From the NCBI GenBank assembly GCA_963678705.1, contig OY783205.1, positions 8,184,001-8,248,000 on the forward strand: a DNA stretch of 64,000 bases. Reading direction: 5' to 3'. Origin of the DNA: Panorpa germanica (Eukaryota; Arthropoda; Insecta; Mecoptera; Panorpidae). Both the position numbers and the translations under genes were made by a program. This document shows, in pieces, positions 38,512 to 50,752 of this stretch; the first letter of the stretch is position 1; each line of letters opens with the position of its first letter. The notes beneath the pieces were generated by a model, which saw nothing but the letters and a program-made list of their open reading frames with translations, was not told the DNA's origin and did not search any database.

Positions 38512-41498
38512 TGTAATACTTCAAATTAAACATAATTCAAATGAGAAAGAAAGTATTAGTGAACCTTATCCAAAAGTCGGGCAACAATCTCCAAAAATAT
38601 ATTCGACAGCTCAAGGGAATACCATTTGAAAAGTTGATAGTAATAAATCAAAAAGAAATCTTAATACTGAAATATTAAACGACAAAGATTCAGGACTTGT
38701 AGAAAATGTAACTAATCTTCAAGAAAACGATGAAATTCAAAACGAAACTTGTTTGAAATTAGTTGAAAATGAACAGTCTTTTGGTAAATTGAACTATAGT
38801 TCAGAGATTTCTTCACCGCATATTAGGAATCAATCAAATTAGTCAACAATTACGACTGAAATGGAATATAATACTGATAAATCTTTAGAAAATGAAAGTA
38901 AAGAAATTACTAAAATACTAAACATAGAAAGAAAAATTAAATATGCTAACAATGATCCTGGCGACAATATTTTGGAATGTAACGAAGTCTCAAATACTAA
39001 GACTCAATCAGAGTTGATTGTAGATGGAAATTTTTGTTTTGAAGAACAAGGAAAAGATGGAGAATATGCAATGCAAACTGATATCAATTACACGAATGTC
39101 GACAGTTTTTTAGATATGCCTCCATTAGTTCCAATTGTAGAAAAAAATAAACTTACAAAAAGAAAGTGTCATCTTTTAAATATATCTCAATCAAATTTAG
39201 AAGATGATTCTTCTCCTTTAATTGTTCGTTTTCCAAAATATGAAGCAGTATTTAAAAGACAAGTTGATTGGAGTAGTAATACTCCGCCTGTAGTTGATCC
39301 AATTTCAACGATAAGTCATCCAATTTCAAACCAATTATTTGCGCAAGAACATGCAGTTTCTTCAGACATTAACGTGGATGTATTTGGAATGGATCCTTTT
39401 CAAAAGCAAATAAATGATGGCAACATTAAAAGGCAAGTTATATCAACTAGTGGTAATTTTTATAAGTCCACTTCTCTTCCACTTGACCACACTGCTTCCC
39501 TAAGTAGAACTTTGAGAGGTAGTGACATCTTTGAAAATAATTCAGAAAGTAGTAGTGCTTACCACAACGTTTTATTAGCGAATAATAAACCTGTTGTCAA
39601 TGCCATTTTTAATGAGAAGCAAGGTGTTAGTGAGAATTCCATGCAAAATAATGGCGCTGTCAATGTAAAATATCTTGAAAACGTTCAAGTTATGCAAGTT
39701 ATTTATCGAGACAAAAATTCTCGACTACAAATGTCAGCTGGGTTGTTCCTAGAATCAACGTATTTTCATTGTATAGATATAGGAGCCGAACAGATCTCGT
39801 CTACTCGATGGGCCACAAATATTTTTAGAACTTCTTGGTGCAGTTTTTTTTAACAAAATTGCTTCTTCATGTACATATTATTCTAATGCCAAAATTGAAT
39901 AATATTCAAGTATACGCCTTTACTGATTCTTCCGTTGTGTTGTCATGGCTGAAGGTCCCACCACATAAGCTTTGTTGGACAACATAATACCAAACTAACA
40001 TTGCCTGAGCTTAAACAAGTAAAAATCAGTTCAAATCTGTGTACAGATAAACTTGTGTCAAATGTATTCTTAACTCTACTGGAAAACCAGTCAAGTTATT
40101 GTAAATTACTTCGTATTGTAGCTTACAGTAAGCGTTTTAGGTCACTACTAATGCCAGGTCATGATGTTAACGTCGCCTTTGGTCCACCAACGTTCACAGA
40201 ATAACTTGCCGCAGAGATATTTATTATTCGCTTAGCACAACAGGATTATTTTAGTGATTATATTAGAAATATCAAGCTCGGTCGTCAATTCCGCACCATA
40301 TTAATCTCTCTATCTCCATGTCTCGATCACAATGGGCTATTAGTTGTCGGCGGACGTCTCGAAAATTTAGAGTTAACCTCTGCAGCAAAACACCCATATC
40401 TATTGCCTAAGCATAACCATTTAACGAACTTACTAATATTACATTACCATAAACTATATTTACATGTGGGGCTCAATACGTTACATTATCTTTTACGACC
40501 TAAATTCTGGATAATATCCGCCAGAAGTAAAATTCGACAAGTCTTACGACTATGCACTATTTGCACAAAATTACGAGCAAATACATCTACTCCTGTCATG
40601 GGTGACTTACCAGCTGCTAGAGTCACATACCATCGACCATTTTTACTTGTTGGTATTGATTTTGCTGGACCCTTTGCCATTAAAGAACCTCGCATCCGAA
40701 ATGCTCATATATCAAAAGCATATTTGTGTCTTTTTATATGTATGTCCATAAAAGCTGTTCACCTCGAAGTTACTTCTGGAATCTCTTCTGACTCATTTCT
40801 CGCATCATTCGATCGGTTTACATCACGACGAGGCCTATGCTTTGATATTTATACTGATTGCGGCAGTTTTCATTGGTGCAAACCGATATTTAAAAGAAGT
40901 CAAAAATGGCATTTTAACCCTCCTCACAGTCCAAATTTTGGTGGACTCTAGGAAAGTGGAGTTAAAAGTGCCAAATATCATCTCCAACAAATAATTGGTA
41001 CACGACCACTTACATTTGAAGAACTCACAACAATTTTTGCCAGAATAGAAGCAATTATAAACAGTCGCCTTTTAGTACATTTGCCTGCATCACCAGATGA
41101 TCCACATCCCTTATCCTTCTAGTCACTTTCTTATTGGTTCGTCATTATGTCTTCCTCCTGAGGAAATTCTGTTAAATAGAAACTCAAATCATTTACAGCG
41201 TTGGGAATCAATCAAACAAATTAGACAGGATTTTGCAAATAGATGGATCTGAGAATATCTCAATACTCTACACCAACGACACAAATGGCAATCCGTCTCT
41301 GACAATTTAAAATTGGATGACCTTGTATGGATAAAGGATAATGATATTTCACCATTCAAATGGCCATTGGCACGTGTCCAGGAAACTCATCCAGGTCCTG
41401 ACGGTCATGTTCGTGTTGTTACATTAAAAACCGCTCATGGCATTTATAAACGACTATTATCGAAGCTAATCAAATTAAATTTTGAAATTCTTGCATAA
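38512..41498 (+). repeat. Array monomer M14, long type, 2987 bp
   Basis: Lacks about 36 bp near 40905, so that the core frame continues from the second Asp to the array-wide TAG. The unknown ORF (38861-39853) opens later because of a TAG at about 38840. Integrase pieces are at 40001-40204 and 40403-40951, and the DUF5641-like end at 41313-41498. Confidence 0.89.
40403..40951 (+). pseudogene. BEL/Pao integrase core fragment of M14
   Basis: 183 codons with zinc-binding His and Cys (KHNHL, CTIC), first Asp in VGIDFAGPF, second Asp in YTDCGSFHW, and then the conserved KWHFNPPHSPNFGGL segment, stopping at the TAG shared by the whole array. It opens with CTG/TTG-type codons, not an ATG. The copy is useful because the core is readable in one frame to the TAG, which shows that this codon occupies the tryptophan of the GGLW motif just before the third catalytic residue. 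Confidence 0.75.
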
Positions 41499-42991
41499 TG
41501 TAATACTTCAAATTAAACATAATTCAAATGAGAAAGAAAGTATTAGTGAACCTTATCCAAAAATCGAGCAAAAATCTCCAAAAATATATTTTCGACAGCT
41601 CAAGGGAATACCACTCGAAAAGTTGGTAGTAATAAATCAAAAAGAAATCTTAATACTGAAATATTAAACGACAAAGATTCAGGACTTGTAGAAAATGTAA
41701 CTAATCTTCAAGAAAACGATGAAATTCAAAACGAAACTTGTTTGAAATTAGTTGAAAATGAACAGTCTTTTGGTAAATTGAACTATTATAGTTCAGAGAT
41801 TTCTTCACCGCATATTAGGAATCAATCAAATTCGTCAACAATTACGATTGAAATGGAAAATAATACTGATAAATCTTTAGGAAATGAAAGTAAAGAAATT
41901 ACTAAAATACTAAACATAGAAAGAAAAATTGAATCTGCTAACAATGATCCTGGCGACAATATTTTGGAATGTAACGAAGTCTCAAATACTAAGACTCAAT
42001 CAGATTTGATTGTAGATGGAAATTTTTGTTTTGAAGAACAAGAAAAAGATGGAGAATATGCAATGCAAACTGATATCAATTACACGAATGTCGACAGTTT
42101 TTCAGATATGCCTCCATTAGTTCCAATTGTAGAAAAAAAAAAACTTACAAAAAGGAAGTGTCATCTTTTAAATATATCTCAATCAAATTTAGAAGATGAT
42201 TCTTCTCCTTTAATTGTTCGTTTTCTAAAATATGATGCAGTATTTAAAAGACAAGTTGATAGGAGTTATAATACTCCGCCTGTAGTTGATCCAATTTCAA
42301 CGATAAGTCATCCAATTTCAAACCAATTATTTGCGCAAGAACATGCAGTTTCCTCAGACTTTAACGTAGATATATTTGGAATGGATCCTTTTCAAAAGCA
42401 AATAAATGATCGCAATATTAAAAGGCAAGTTATATCTACTGGTGGTAATTTTTATAAGTCCACTTCTCTTCCACTTGACAACACTGCTTCCCTAAGTAGA
42501 ACTTGGATAAGTAGTGACATCTTTGCAATTAATTCAGAAAGTAGTAGTGCTTACCACAACGTTTTAATAGCGAATAATAAACCTGTTGTCAATGCCATTT
42601 CTTATGAGAAGCAAGGTGTTAGTGAGAATTCCTTGCAAAATAATAGCGCTGTCAATGTAAAATATCTTGAAGGCGTTCAAGTAATGCCAGTTGTTTATCG
42701 AGACAAAAATTCTCGACTACAAATGTCAGCTGGGTTGTTCCTAGAATCAACGTATTTTCATTGTATAGATATAGGAGCCGAACAGATCTCGTCTACTCGA
42801 TGGGCCACAAATATTTTTAGAACTTCTTGGTGCAGTTTTTTTAACAAAATTGCTTCTTCATGTACATAACATTCTAATGCCAAAATTGAATAATATTCAT
42901 GTATACGCCTTTACTGATTCTTCCGTTGTGTTGTCATGGCTGAAGGTCCCACCAAATAAGCTTTGTTAATTAACATAATACCAAACTAACA

Positions 42992-43912
42992 TTGCCTGAG
43001 CTTAAACAAGTAAAAATCAGTTCAAATCTGTGTACGGACAAACTTGTGTCAAATGTATTCTTAACTCTACTGGAAAACCAGTCAAATTATTGTAAATTAC
43101 TTCGTATTGTAGCTTACAGTAAGCGGTTTAGGTCACTAATAATGCCAGGTCATGATGTTAACGTCGCCTTTGGTCCACCAACGTTCACAGAATTACTTGC
43201 CGCAGAGATATTTATTATTCGCTTAGCACAACAGGATCATGTTAGTGATGATATTAGAAATATCAAGCTCGGTCGTCAATTCCGCACCATATTAATCTCT
43301 CTATCTTTATGTCTCGATCACAATGGGCTATTAGTTGTCGGCGGACGTCTCGAAAATTCAGAGTTAACCTCTGCAGCAAAACACCCATATCTATTGCCAA
43401 AGCATAACCATTTAACGAACTTACTAATATTACATTACCATAAACTATATTTACATGTGGGGCTCAATACGTTACATTATCTTTCACGATCTAAATTCTG
43501 GATAATATCCGCCAGAAGTAAAATTCGACAAGTCTTACGACTATGCACTATTTGCACAAAATTACGAGCAAATACATCTACTCCTGTCATGGGTGACTTA
43601 CCAGCTGCTAGAGTCACAAATCATCGACCATTTTTACTTGTTGGTATTGATTTTGCTGGACCATTTTCCATTAAAGAACCTCGCATCCGAAATGGTCATA
43701 TATCAAAAGCATATTTGTGTCTTTTTATATGTATGTCCATAAAAGCTGTTCACCTCGAAGTTACTTCTGGAATCTCTTCTGACTCATTTCCCGCATCATT
43801 CGATCGGTTTACATCACGAAGAGGCCTATGCTCTGATATTTATACTGATTGCGGCAGTTTTCATTGGTGCAAACCGATATTTAAAAGAAGTCATAACATG
43901 TGTGCAAATTAA
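42992..43912 (+). pseudogene. BEL/Pao integrase fragment, 306 codons (M15)
   Basis: The longest integrase frame in the array, with a twin at 46015-46935. Residues 1-50 are the linker after RNase H (ENQSNYCKLLRIVAYSKRF). The zinc module is at about residues 135-190 (KHNHL, CTIC). The first catalytic Asp is at residue 220 (VGIDFAGPF) and the second near residue 286 (YTDCGSFHW; the Cys replaces the usual Asn of this motif). The frame ends at CAN and the downstream core, including the expected Glu, is in another frame. It opens at a TTG. Clear BEL/Pao integrase, not complete. Confidence 0.82.
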
Positions 43913-44525
43913 GTCTTCATTAAAGGGGTTAAATGGCATTTTAACCCTCCTCACAGTCCAAATTTTAGTGGACTTTAGGAAAGTAGAGTTAAAAGCGCTA
44001 AATATCATCTCCCAACGAGTAATTGGTACACGACCACTTACATTTGAAGAACTCACAACAATTTTTGCCAGAATAGAAGCAATTATGAACAGTCGCCTTT
44101 TAGTACATTTGCCTGCATCACCAGATGAACCACATCCCTTATCTCCTAGTCACTTTCTTATTGGTTCGTCATTATGTCTTCTTCCTGAGAAAATTCTGTT
44201 AAATAGAAACCCAAATCATTTACAGCGTTGGGAATTAATCAAACAAATTAGACAGGATTTTGCAAATAGATGGATCCGAGAATATCTTAATACTCTACAC
44301 CAACGACACAAATGGCAATCCGTCTCTGACAATTTAAAATTGGATGACCTTGTATGGATAAGGGATAATAATATTTCACCATTCGAATGGCCATTGGCAC
44401 GTGTCCAGGAAACTCATCCAGGTCCTGACGGTCATGTTCGTGTTGTTACATTAAAAACCGCTCATGGCATTTATAAACGACCAGTATCGAAGCTAATCAA
44501 ATTAAATTTTAAAATTCTTGCATAA
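43902..44525 (+). pseudogene. BEL/Pao integrase end and DUF5641-like domain, 207 codons (M15)
   Basis: It overlaps the previous frame by 11 bases in another phase. Residues 1-30 are read out of the true integrase frame; from QRVIGTRPLTFEELTTIFA on it is authentic BEL/Pao: IEAIMNSRLLVHLPASPDEP, SHFLIGSSLCL, RWELIKQIRQDFANRWIREY, DLVWIRDNN, WPLARVQETHPGPDG, VRVVTLKTAHGIYKRPVSKL. This is the complete DUF5641-type C-terminus. Twin at 46925-47548. Confidence 0.8.
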
Positions 44526-45867
44526 TGTAATACTTCAAATTAAACATAATTCAAATGAGAAAGAAAGTATTAGTGAACCTTATCCAAAAATCGGCCAACA
44601 ATCTTCAAAAATATATTCGAAAGCTCATGGGAATACCACTCGAAAAGTTGGTAGTAATAAATCAAAAAGAAATCTTAATACTGAAATATTAAACGACAAA
44701 GATTCAGGACTTGTAGAAAATGTTACTAATCTTCAAGAAAACGATGAAATTCAAAACGAAACTTGTTTGAAATTAGTTGAAAATGAACAGTCTTTTGGTA
44801 AATTGAACTATAGTTCAAAGATTTATTCACCGCATATTAGGAATCAATCAAATTGGTCAACAATTACGATTGAAATGGAAAATAATACTGATAAATCTTT
44901 AGGAAACGAAAGTAGAGAAATTACTAAAATACTAAACATAGAAAGAAAAATTGAATCTGCTAACAATGATCCTGGCGACAATATTTTGGAATGTAACGAA
45001 GTCTCAAATACTAAGACTCAATCAGAGTTGATTGTAGATGGAAATTTTTGTTTTGAAGAACAAGGAAAAGATGGAGAATATGCAATGCAAACTGATATCA
45101 ATTACACGAATGTCGACAGTTTTTCAGATATGCCTCCATTAGTTCCAATTGTAGAAAAAAATAAACTTACAAAAAGAAAGTGTCATCTTTTAAATATATC
45201 TCAATCAAATTTAGAAGATGATTCTTCTCCTTTAATTGTTCGTTTTCCAAAATATGAAGCAGTATTTAAAAGACAAGTTGATTGGAGTAGTAATACTCCG
45301 CCTGTAGTTGATCCAATTTCAACGATAAGTCATCCAATTTCAAACCAATTATTTGCGCAAGAACATGCAGTTTCTTCAGACATTAACGTGGATGTATTTG
45401 GAATGGATCCTTTTCAAAAGCAAATAAATGATGGCAATATTAAAAGGCAAGTTATATCAACTAGTGGTAATTTTTATAAGTCCACTTCTCTTCCACTTGA
45501 CCACACTGCTTCCCTAAGTAGAACTTTGAGAGGTAGTGACATCTTTGAAAATAATTCAGAAAGTAGTAGTGCTTACCACAACGTTTTATTAGCGAATAAT
45601 AAACATGTTGTCAATGCCATTTTTAATGAGAAGCAAGGTGTTAGTGAGAATTCCTTGCAAAATAATGGCGCTGTCAATGTAAAATATCTTAAAGGCGTTC
45701 AAGTAATGCAAGTTGTTTATCGAGACAAAAATTCTCGACTACAAATGTCAGCTGGGTTGTTCCTAGAATCAACGTATTTTCATTGTATAGATATAGGAGC
45801 CGAACAGATCTCGTCTACTCGATGGGCCACAAATATTTTTAGAACTTCTTGGTGCAGTTTTTTTTAA
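44518..45867 (+). pseudogene. 449-codon unknown ORF, longest form (M16)
   Basis: Here the stops that cut the linker in most monomers (CTTTAAG or TTGTATAAAA) are absent, and the frame runs from the DUF5641-like stop almost to RNase H. It adds about 75 codons rich in Lys, Asn and Glu before the 374-codon part. It ends in TAA after WCSFF because of a T8 run that shifts the RNase H frame. No known domain is recognised. A copy with one amino-acid difference lies at 47541-48890 (Met to Ile in the VQVMQVVY segment). It opens with a TTG, so translation as a free protein is uncertain. Confidence 0.5.
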
Positions 45868-47548
45868 CAAAATTGCTTTTACATGTACATATTATTCTAA
45901 TGCCAAAATTGAATAATATTCAAGTATACGCCTTTACTGATTCTTCCGTTGTGTTGTCATGGCTAAAGGTCCCACCACATAAGCATTGTTGGACAACATA
46001 ATACCGAACTAACATTGCCTGAGCTTAAACAAGTAAAAATCAGTTCAAATCTGTGTACAGATAAACTTGTGTCAAATGTATTCTTAACTCTACTGGAAAA
46101 CCAGTCAAATTATTGTAAATTACTTCGTATTGTAGCTTACAGTAAGCGGTTTAGGTCACTAATAATGCCAGGTCATGATGTTAACGTCGCCTTTGGTCCA
46201 CCAACGTTCACAGAATTACTTGCCGCAGAGATATTTATTATTCGCTTAGCACAACAGGATCATGTTAGTGATGATATTAGAAATATCAAGCTCGGTCGTC
46301 AATTCCGCACCATATTAATCTCTCTATCTTTATGTCTCGATCACAATGGGCTATTAGTTGTCGGCGGACGTCTCGAAAATTCAGAGTTAACCTCTGCAGC
46401 AAAACACCTATATCTATTGCCAAAGCATAACCATTTAACGAACTTACTAATATTACATTACCATAAACTATATTTACATGTGGGGCTCAATACGTTACAT
46501 TATCTTTTACGATCTAAATTCTGGATAATATCCGCCAGAAGTAAAATTCGACAAGTCTTACGACTATGCACTATTTGCACAAAATTACGAGCAAATACAT
46601 CTACTCCTGTCATGGGTGACTTACCAGCTGCTAGAGTCACAAATCATCGACCATTTTTACTTGTTGGTATTGATTTTGCTGGACCATTTTCCATTAAAGA
46701 ACCTCGCATCCGAAATGGTCATATATCAAAAGCATATTTGTGTCTTTTTATATGTATGTCCATAAAAGCTGTTCACCTCGAAGTTACTTCTGGAATCTCT
46801 TCTGACTCATTTCCCGCATCATTCGATCGGTTTACATCACGAAGAGGCCTATGCTCTGATATTTATACTGATTGCGGCAGTTTTCATTGGTGCAAACCGA
46901 TATTTAAAAGAAGTCATAACATGTGTGCAAATTAAGTCTTCATTAAAGGGGTTAAATGGCATTTTAACCCTCCTCACAGTCCAAATTTTAGTGGACTTTA
47001 GGAAAGTAGAGTTAAAAGCGCTAAATATCATCTCCCAACGAGTAATTGGTACACGACCACTTACATTTGAAGAACTCACAACAATTTTTGCCAGAATAGA
47101 AGCAATTATGAACAGTCGCCTTTTAGTACATTTGCCTGCATCACCAGATGAACCACATCCCTTATCTCCTAGTCACTTTCTTATTGGTTCGTCATTATGT
47201 CTTCTTCCTGAGGAAATTCTGTTAAATAGAAACCCAAATCATTTACAGCGTTGGGAATTAATCAAACAAATTAGACAGGATTTTGCAAATAGATGGATCC
47301 GAGAATATCTTAATACTCTACACCAACGACACAAATGGCAATCCGTCTCTGACAATTTAAAATTGGATGACCTTGTATGGATAAGGGATAATAATATTTC
47401 ACCATTCGAATGGCCATTGGCACGTGTCCAGGAAACTCATCCAGGTCCTGACGGTCATGTTCGTGTTGTTACATTAAAAACCGCTCATGGCATTTATAAA
47501 CGACCAGTATCGAAGCTAATCAAATTAAATTTTAAAATTCTTGCATAA
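44526..47548 (+). repeat. Array monomer M16, long type, 3023 bp, mostly open
   Basis: Unknown ORF extended to 449 codons (44518-45867), integrase 46015-46935, C-terminal part 46925-47548. M17 is its near-identical neighbour. Confidence 0.9.
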
Positions 47549-50500
47549 TGTAATACTTCAAATTAAACATAATTCAAATGAGAAAGAAAGTATTAGTGAA
47601 CCTTATCCAAAAATCGGCCAACAATCTTCAAAAATATATTCGAAAGCTCATGGGAATACCACTCGAAAAGTTGGTAGTAATAAATCAAAAAGAAATCTTA
47701 ATACTGAAATATTAAACGACAAAGATTCAGGACTTGTAGAAAATGTTACTAATCTTCAAGAAAACGATGAAATTCAAAACGAAACTTGTTTGAAATTAGT
47801 TGAAAATGAACAGTCTTTTGGTAAATTGAACTATAGTTCAAAGATTTATTCACCGCATATTAGGAATCAATCAAATTGGTCAACAATTACGATTGAAATG
47901 GAAAATAATACTGATAAATCTTTAGGAAATGAAAGTAGAGAAATTACTAAAATACTAAACATAGAAAGAAAAATTGAATCTGCTAACAATGATCCTGGCG
48001 ACAATATTTTGGAATGTAACGAAGTCTCAAATACTAAGACTCAATCAGAGTTGATTGTAGATGGAAATTTTTGTTTTGAAGAACAAGGAAAAGATGGAGA
48101 ATATGCAATGCAAACTGATATCAATTACACGAATGTCGACAGTTTTTCAGATATGCCTCCATTAGTTCCAATTGTAGAAAAAAATAAACTTACAAAAAGA
48201 AAGTGTCATCTTTTAAATATATCTCAATCAAATTTAGAAGATGATTCTTCTCCTTTAATTGTTCGTTTTCCAAAATATGAAGCAGTATTTAAAAGACAAG
48301 TTGATTGGAGTAGTAATACTCCGCCTGTAGTTGATCCAATTTCAACGATAAGTCATCCAATTTCAAACCAATTATTTGCGCAAGAACATGCAGTTTCTTC
48401 AGACATTAACGTGGATGTATTTGGAATGGATCCTTTTCAAAAGCAAATAAATGATGGCAATATTAAAAGGCAAGTTATATCAACTAGTGGTAATTTTTAT
48501 AAGTCCACTTCTCTTCCACTTGACCACACTGCTTCCCTAAGTAGAACTTTGAGAGGTAGTGACATCTTTGAAAATAACTCAGAAAGTAGTAGTGCTTACC
48601 ACAACGTTTTATTAGCGAATAATAAACATGTTGTCAATGCCATTTTTAATGAGAAGCAAGGTGTTAGTGAGAATTCCTTGCAAAATAATGGCGCTGTCAA
48701 TGTAAAATATCTTAAAGGCGTTCAAGTAATACAAGTTGTTTATCGAGACAAAAATTCTCGACTACAAATGTCAGCTGGGTTGTTCCTAGAATCAACGTAT
48801 TTTCATTGTATAGATATAGGAGCCGAACAGATCTCGTCTACTCGATGGGCCACAAATATTTTTAGAACTTCTTGGTGCAGTTTTTTTTAACAAAATTGCT
48901 TTTACATGTACATATTATTCTAATGCCAAAATTGAATAATATTCAAGTATACGCCTTTACTGATTCTTCCGTTGTGTTGTCATGGCTAAAGGTCCCACCA
49001 CATAAGCATTGTTGGACAACATAATACCAAACTAACATTGCCTGAGCTTAAACAAGTAAAAATCAGTTCAAATCTGTGTACAGATAAACTTGTGTCAAAT
49101 GTATTCTTAACTCTACTGGAAAACCAGTCAAATTATTGTAAATTACTTCGTATTGTAGCTTACAGTAAGCGTTTTAGGTCACTAATAATGCCAGGTCATG
49201 ATGTAAACGTCGCCTTTGGTCCACCAACGTTCACAGAATAACTTGCCGCAGAGATATTTATTATTCGCTTAGCACAACAGGATTATTTTAGTGATGATAT
49301 TAGAAATGTCAAGCTCGGTCGTCAATTCCGCACTATATTAATTTCTTCTATCTCCATGTCTCGATCACAATGGGCTATATAGTTGTCGGCGAACGTCTCG
49401 AAAATTCAGAGTTAACCTCTGCAGCAAAACACCCATATCTATTGCCAAAGCATAACCATTTAACGAACTTACTAATATAACATTACCATAAACTATATTT
49501 ACATGTGAGGCTCAATACGTTACATTATCTTTTACGATCTAAATTCTAGATAATATCCGCCAGAAGTAAAATTCGACAAGTCTTACGACTATGCACTATT
49601 TGCACAAAATTACGAGCAACTACATCTACTTCTGTCATGGGTGACTTACCAGCTGCTAGAGTCACATACCATAGACCATTTTTACATGTTGGTATTGATT
49701 TTGCTGGACTTTTTTCATTAAAGAACCTCGCATCCGAAATGCTTATATATCAAAAGCATATTTGTGTCTTTTTATATGTATGTCTACAAAAGCTGTTCAC
49801 CTCGAAGTTACTTCTGGAATCTCTACTGACTCATTTCTCGCATTATTCGATCGGTTTACATCACGACGAGGCCTATGCTCTGATATTCATACTGATTGCG
49901 GCAGTTTTCATTGGTGCAAACCGATATTTAAAAGAAGTCAAAACATGTGTGCAAATTAAGTCTTTCTTAGAGGGGTTAAATGGCATTTTAACCCTCCTTA
50001 CAGTCCAAATTTTGGTGGACTCTAGGAAAGTGGAGTTAAAAGTGCCAAATATCATCTCCAACGAGTAATTGGTACACGACCACATACATTTGAAGGACTC
50101 ACAACAATTTTTGCCACAATAGAAGCAATTATGAACAGTCGCCTTTTAGTACATTTGCCTGCATCACCAGATGATCCACATACCTTATCTCCTAGTCACT
50201 TTCTTATTAATTCGTCATTATGTCTTCCTCCTGAGAAAATTCTGTTAAATAGAAACCCAAATCATTTACAGCGTTGGGAATTAATCAAACAAATTAGACA
50301 GGATTTTGCAAATAGATGGATCCGAGAATATCTCAATACTCTACACCAACGACACAAATGGCAATCCGTCTCTGACAATTTAAAATTGGATGACCTTGTA
50401 TGGATAAAGGATAATAATATTTCACCATTCGAATGGCCATTGGCACGTGTCCAGGAAACTCATCCAGGTCCTGATGGTCATGTTCGTGTTGTTACAATAA

Positions 50501-50571
50501 AAACCGCTCTTGGCATTTATGAACGACCAGAATTGAAGCTAATCAAATTAAATTTTGAAATTCTTGCATGA
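47549..50571 (+). repeat. Array monomer M17, long type, 3023 bp, last complete unit
   Basis: Its first half is almost identical to M16 (449-codon ORF 47541-48890). After about 49150 it diverges more: the integrase is broken (49038-49241 ends in TAA; 49637-50068) and the DUF5641-like stretch is 50131-50571, ending in TGA where others have TAA. Confidence 0.9.
50131..50571 (+). pseudogene. DUF5641-like domain, 146 codons (M17)
   Basis: The last copy of the BEL/Pao pol C-terminus: starts at ATG (MNSRLLVHLPASPDDP), then SHFLINSSLCLP, RWELIKQIRQDFANRWIREY, DLVWIKDNN, WPLARVQETHPGPDG and VRVVTIKTALGIYERPELKL. The last segment has diverged from other copies (GIYERPELKL against GIYKRPVSKL). Confidence 0.78.
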
Positions 50572-50752
50572 TGTATACTTCAAATTAAACATAATTCAAA
50601 TGAGAAAGGAAGTATTAGTGAACCTTATCCAAAAATCGGGCAACAATCTTTAAAAATATATTCGAAAGCTCAAGGGAATACCACTCGAAAAGTTGGTAGT
50701 AATAAATCAAAAAGAAATCCTAATACTGAAATATTAAACGACAAAGATTCAG
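50572..50752 (+). repeat. Array monomer M18, truncated right end of the array
   Basis: The first 180 bp of a monomer (linker up to the AAAGATTCAGGA segment), then an abrupt change to unrelated sequence. No LTR or target duplication marks the junction. Confidence 0.85.

Larger units (their letters stand above)
41499..44525 (+). repeat. Array monomer M15, long type, 3027 bp, mostly open
   Basis: Unknown ORF 375 codons (41742-42869), integrase 306 codons (42992-43912) and C-terminal part 207 codons (43902-44525). First of three adjacent monomers with far fewer stops than the left half of the array. Confidence 0.9.
1..50752 (+). repeat. Tandem array of BEL/Pao pol-3' derived monomers (macrosatellite-like)
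   Basis: The same block recurs head to tail on the + strand from before base 1 to about 50752. I set monomer limits at the stop codon that ends the DUF5641-like frame (711, 2257, 5275, 8296, 9842, 12860, 15877, 18897, 21710, 27542, 30560, 33580, 36626, 38511, 41498, 44525, 47548, 50571). Order inside a monomer: unknown open region (about 1.35 kb), RNase H fragment (TDSSVVLSWL), integrase with HHCC and first catalytic Asp, DUF5641-type C-terminus. This is the pol-3' order of BEL/Pao elements. No LTR, gag, protease (D-S/T-G) or RT (Y-x-D-D) is visible. The part between RNase H and integrase that BEL/Pao elements normally have is also shortened: the RNase H frame stops at LCWTT and the integrase linker begins about 20 bases later. 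The array ends abruptly at 50752 in unrelated sequence. All assignments rest on motif recognition. Confidence 0.93.

Noticed and set aside
1-50752. Tandem array as a cluster of active BEL/Pao elements or a functional gene family
   Set aside because: No LTR, RT or gag, shared TAG in the integrase core, and frame breaks in nearly every monomer.
1-50752. CRISPR-like interpretation of the regular repeats
   Set aside because: Repeat units are kilobases long with coding content and no unique spacers, in eukaryotic DNA.
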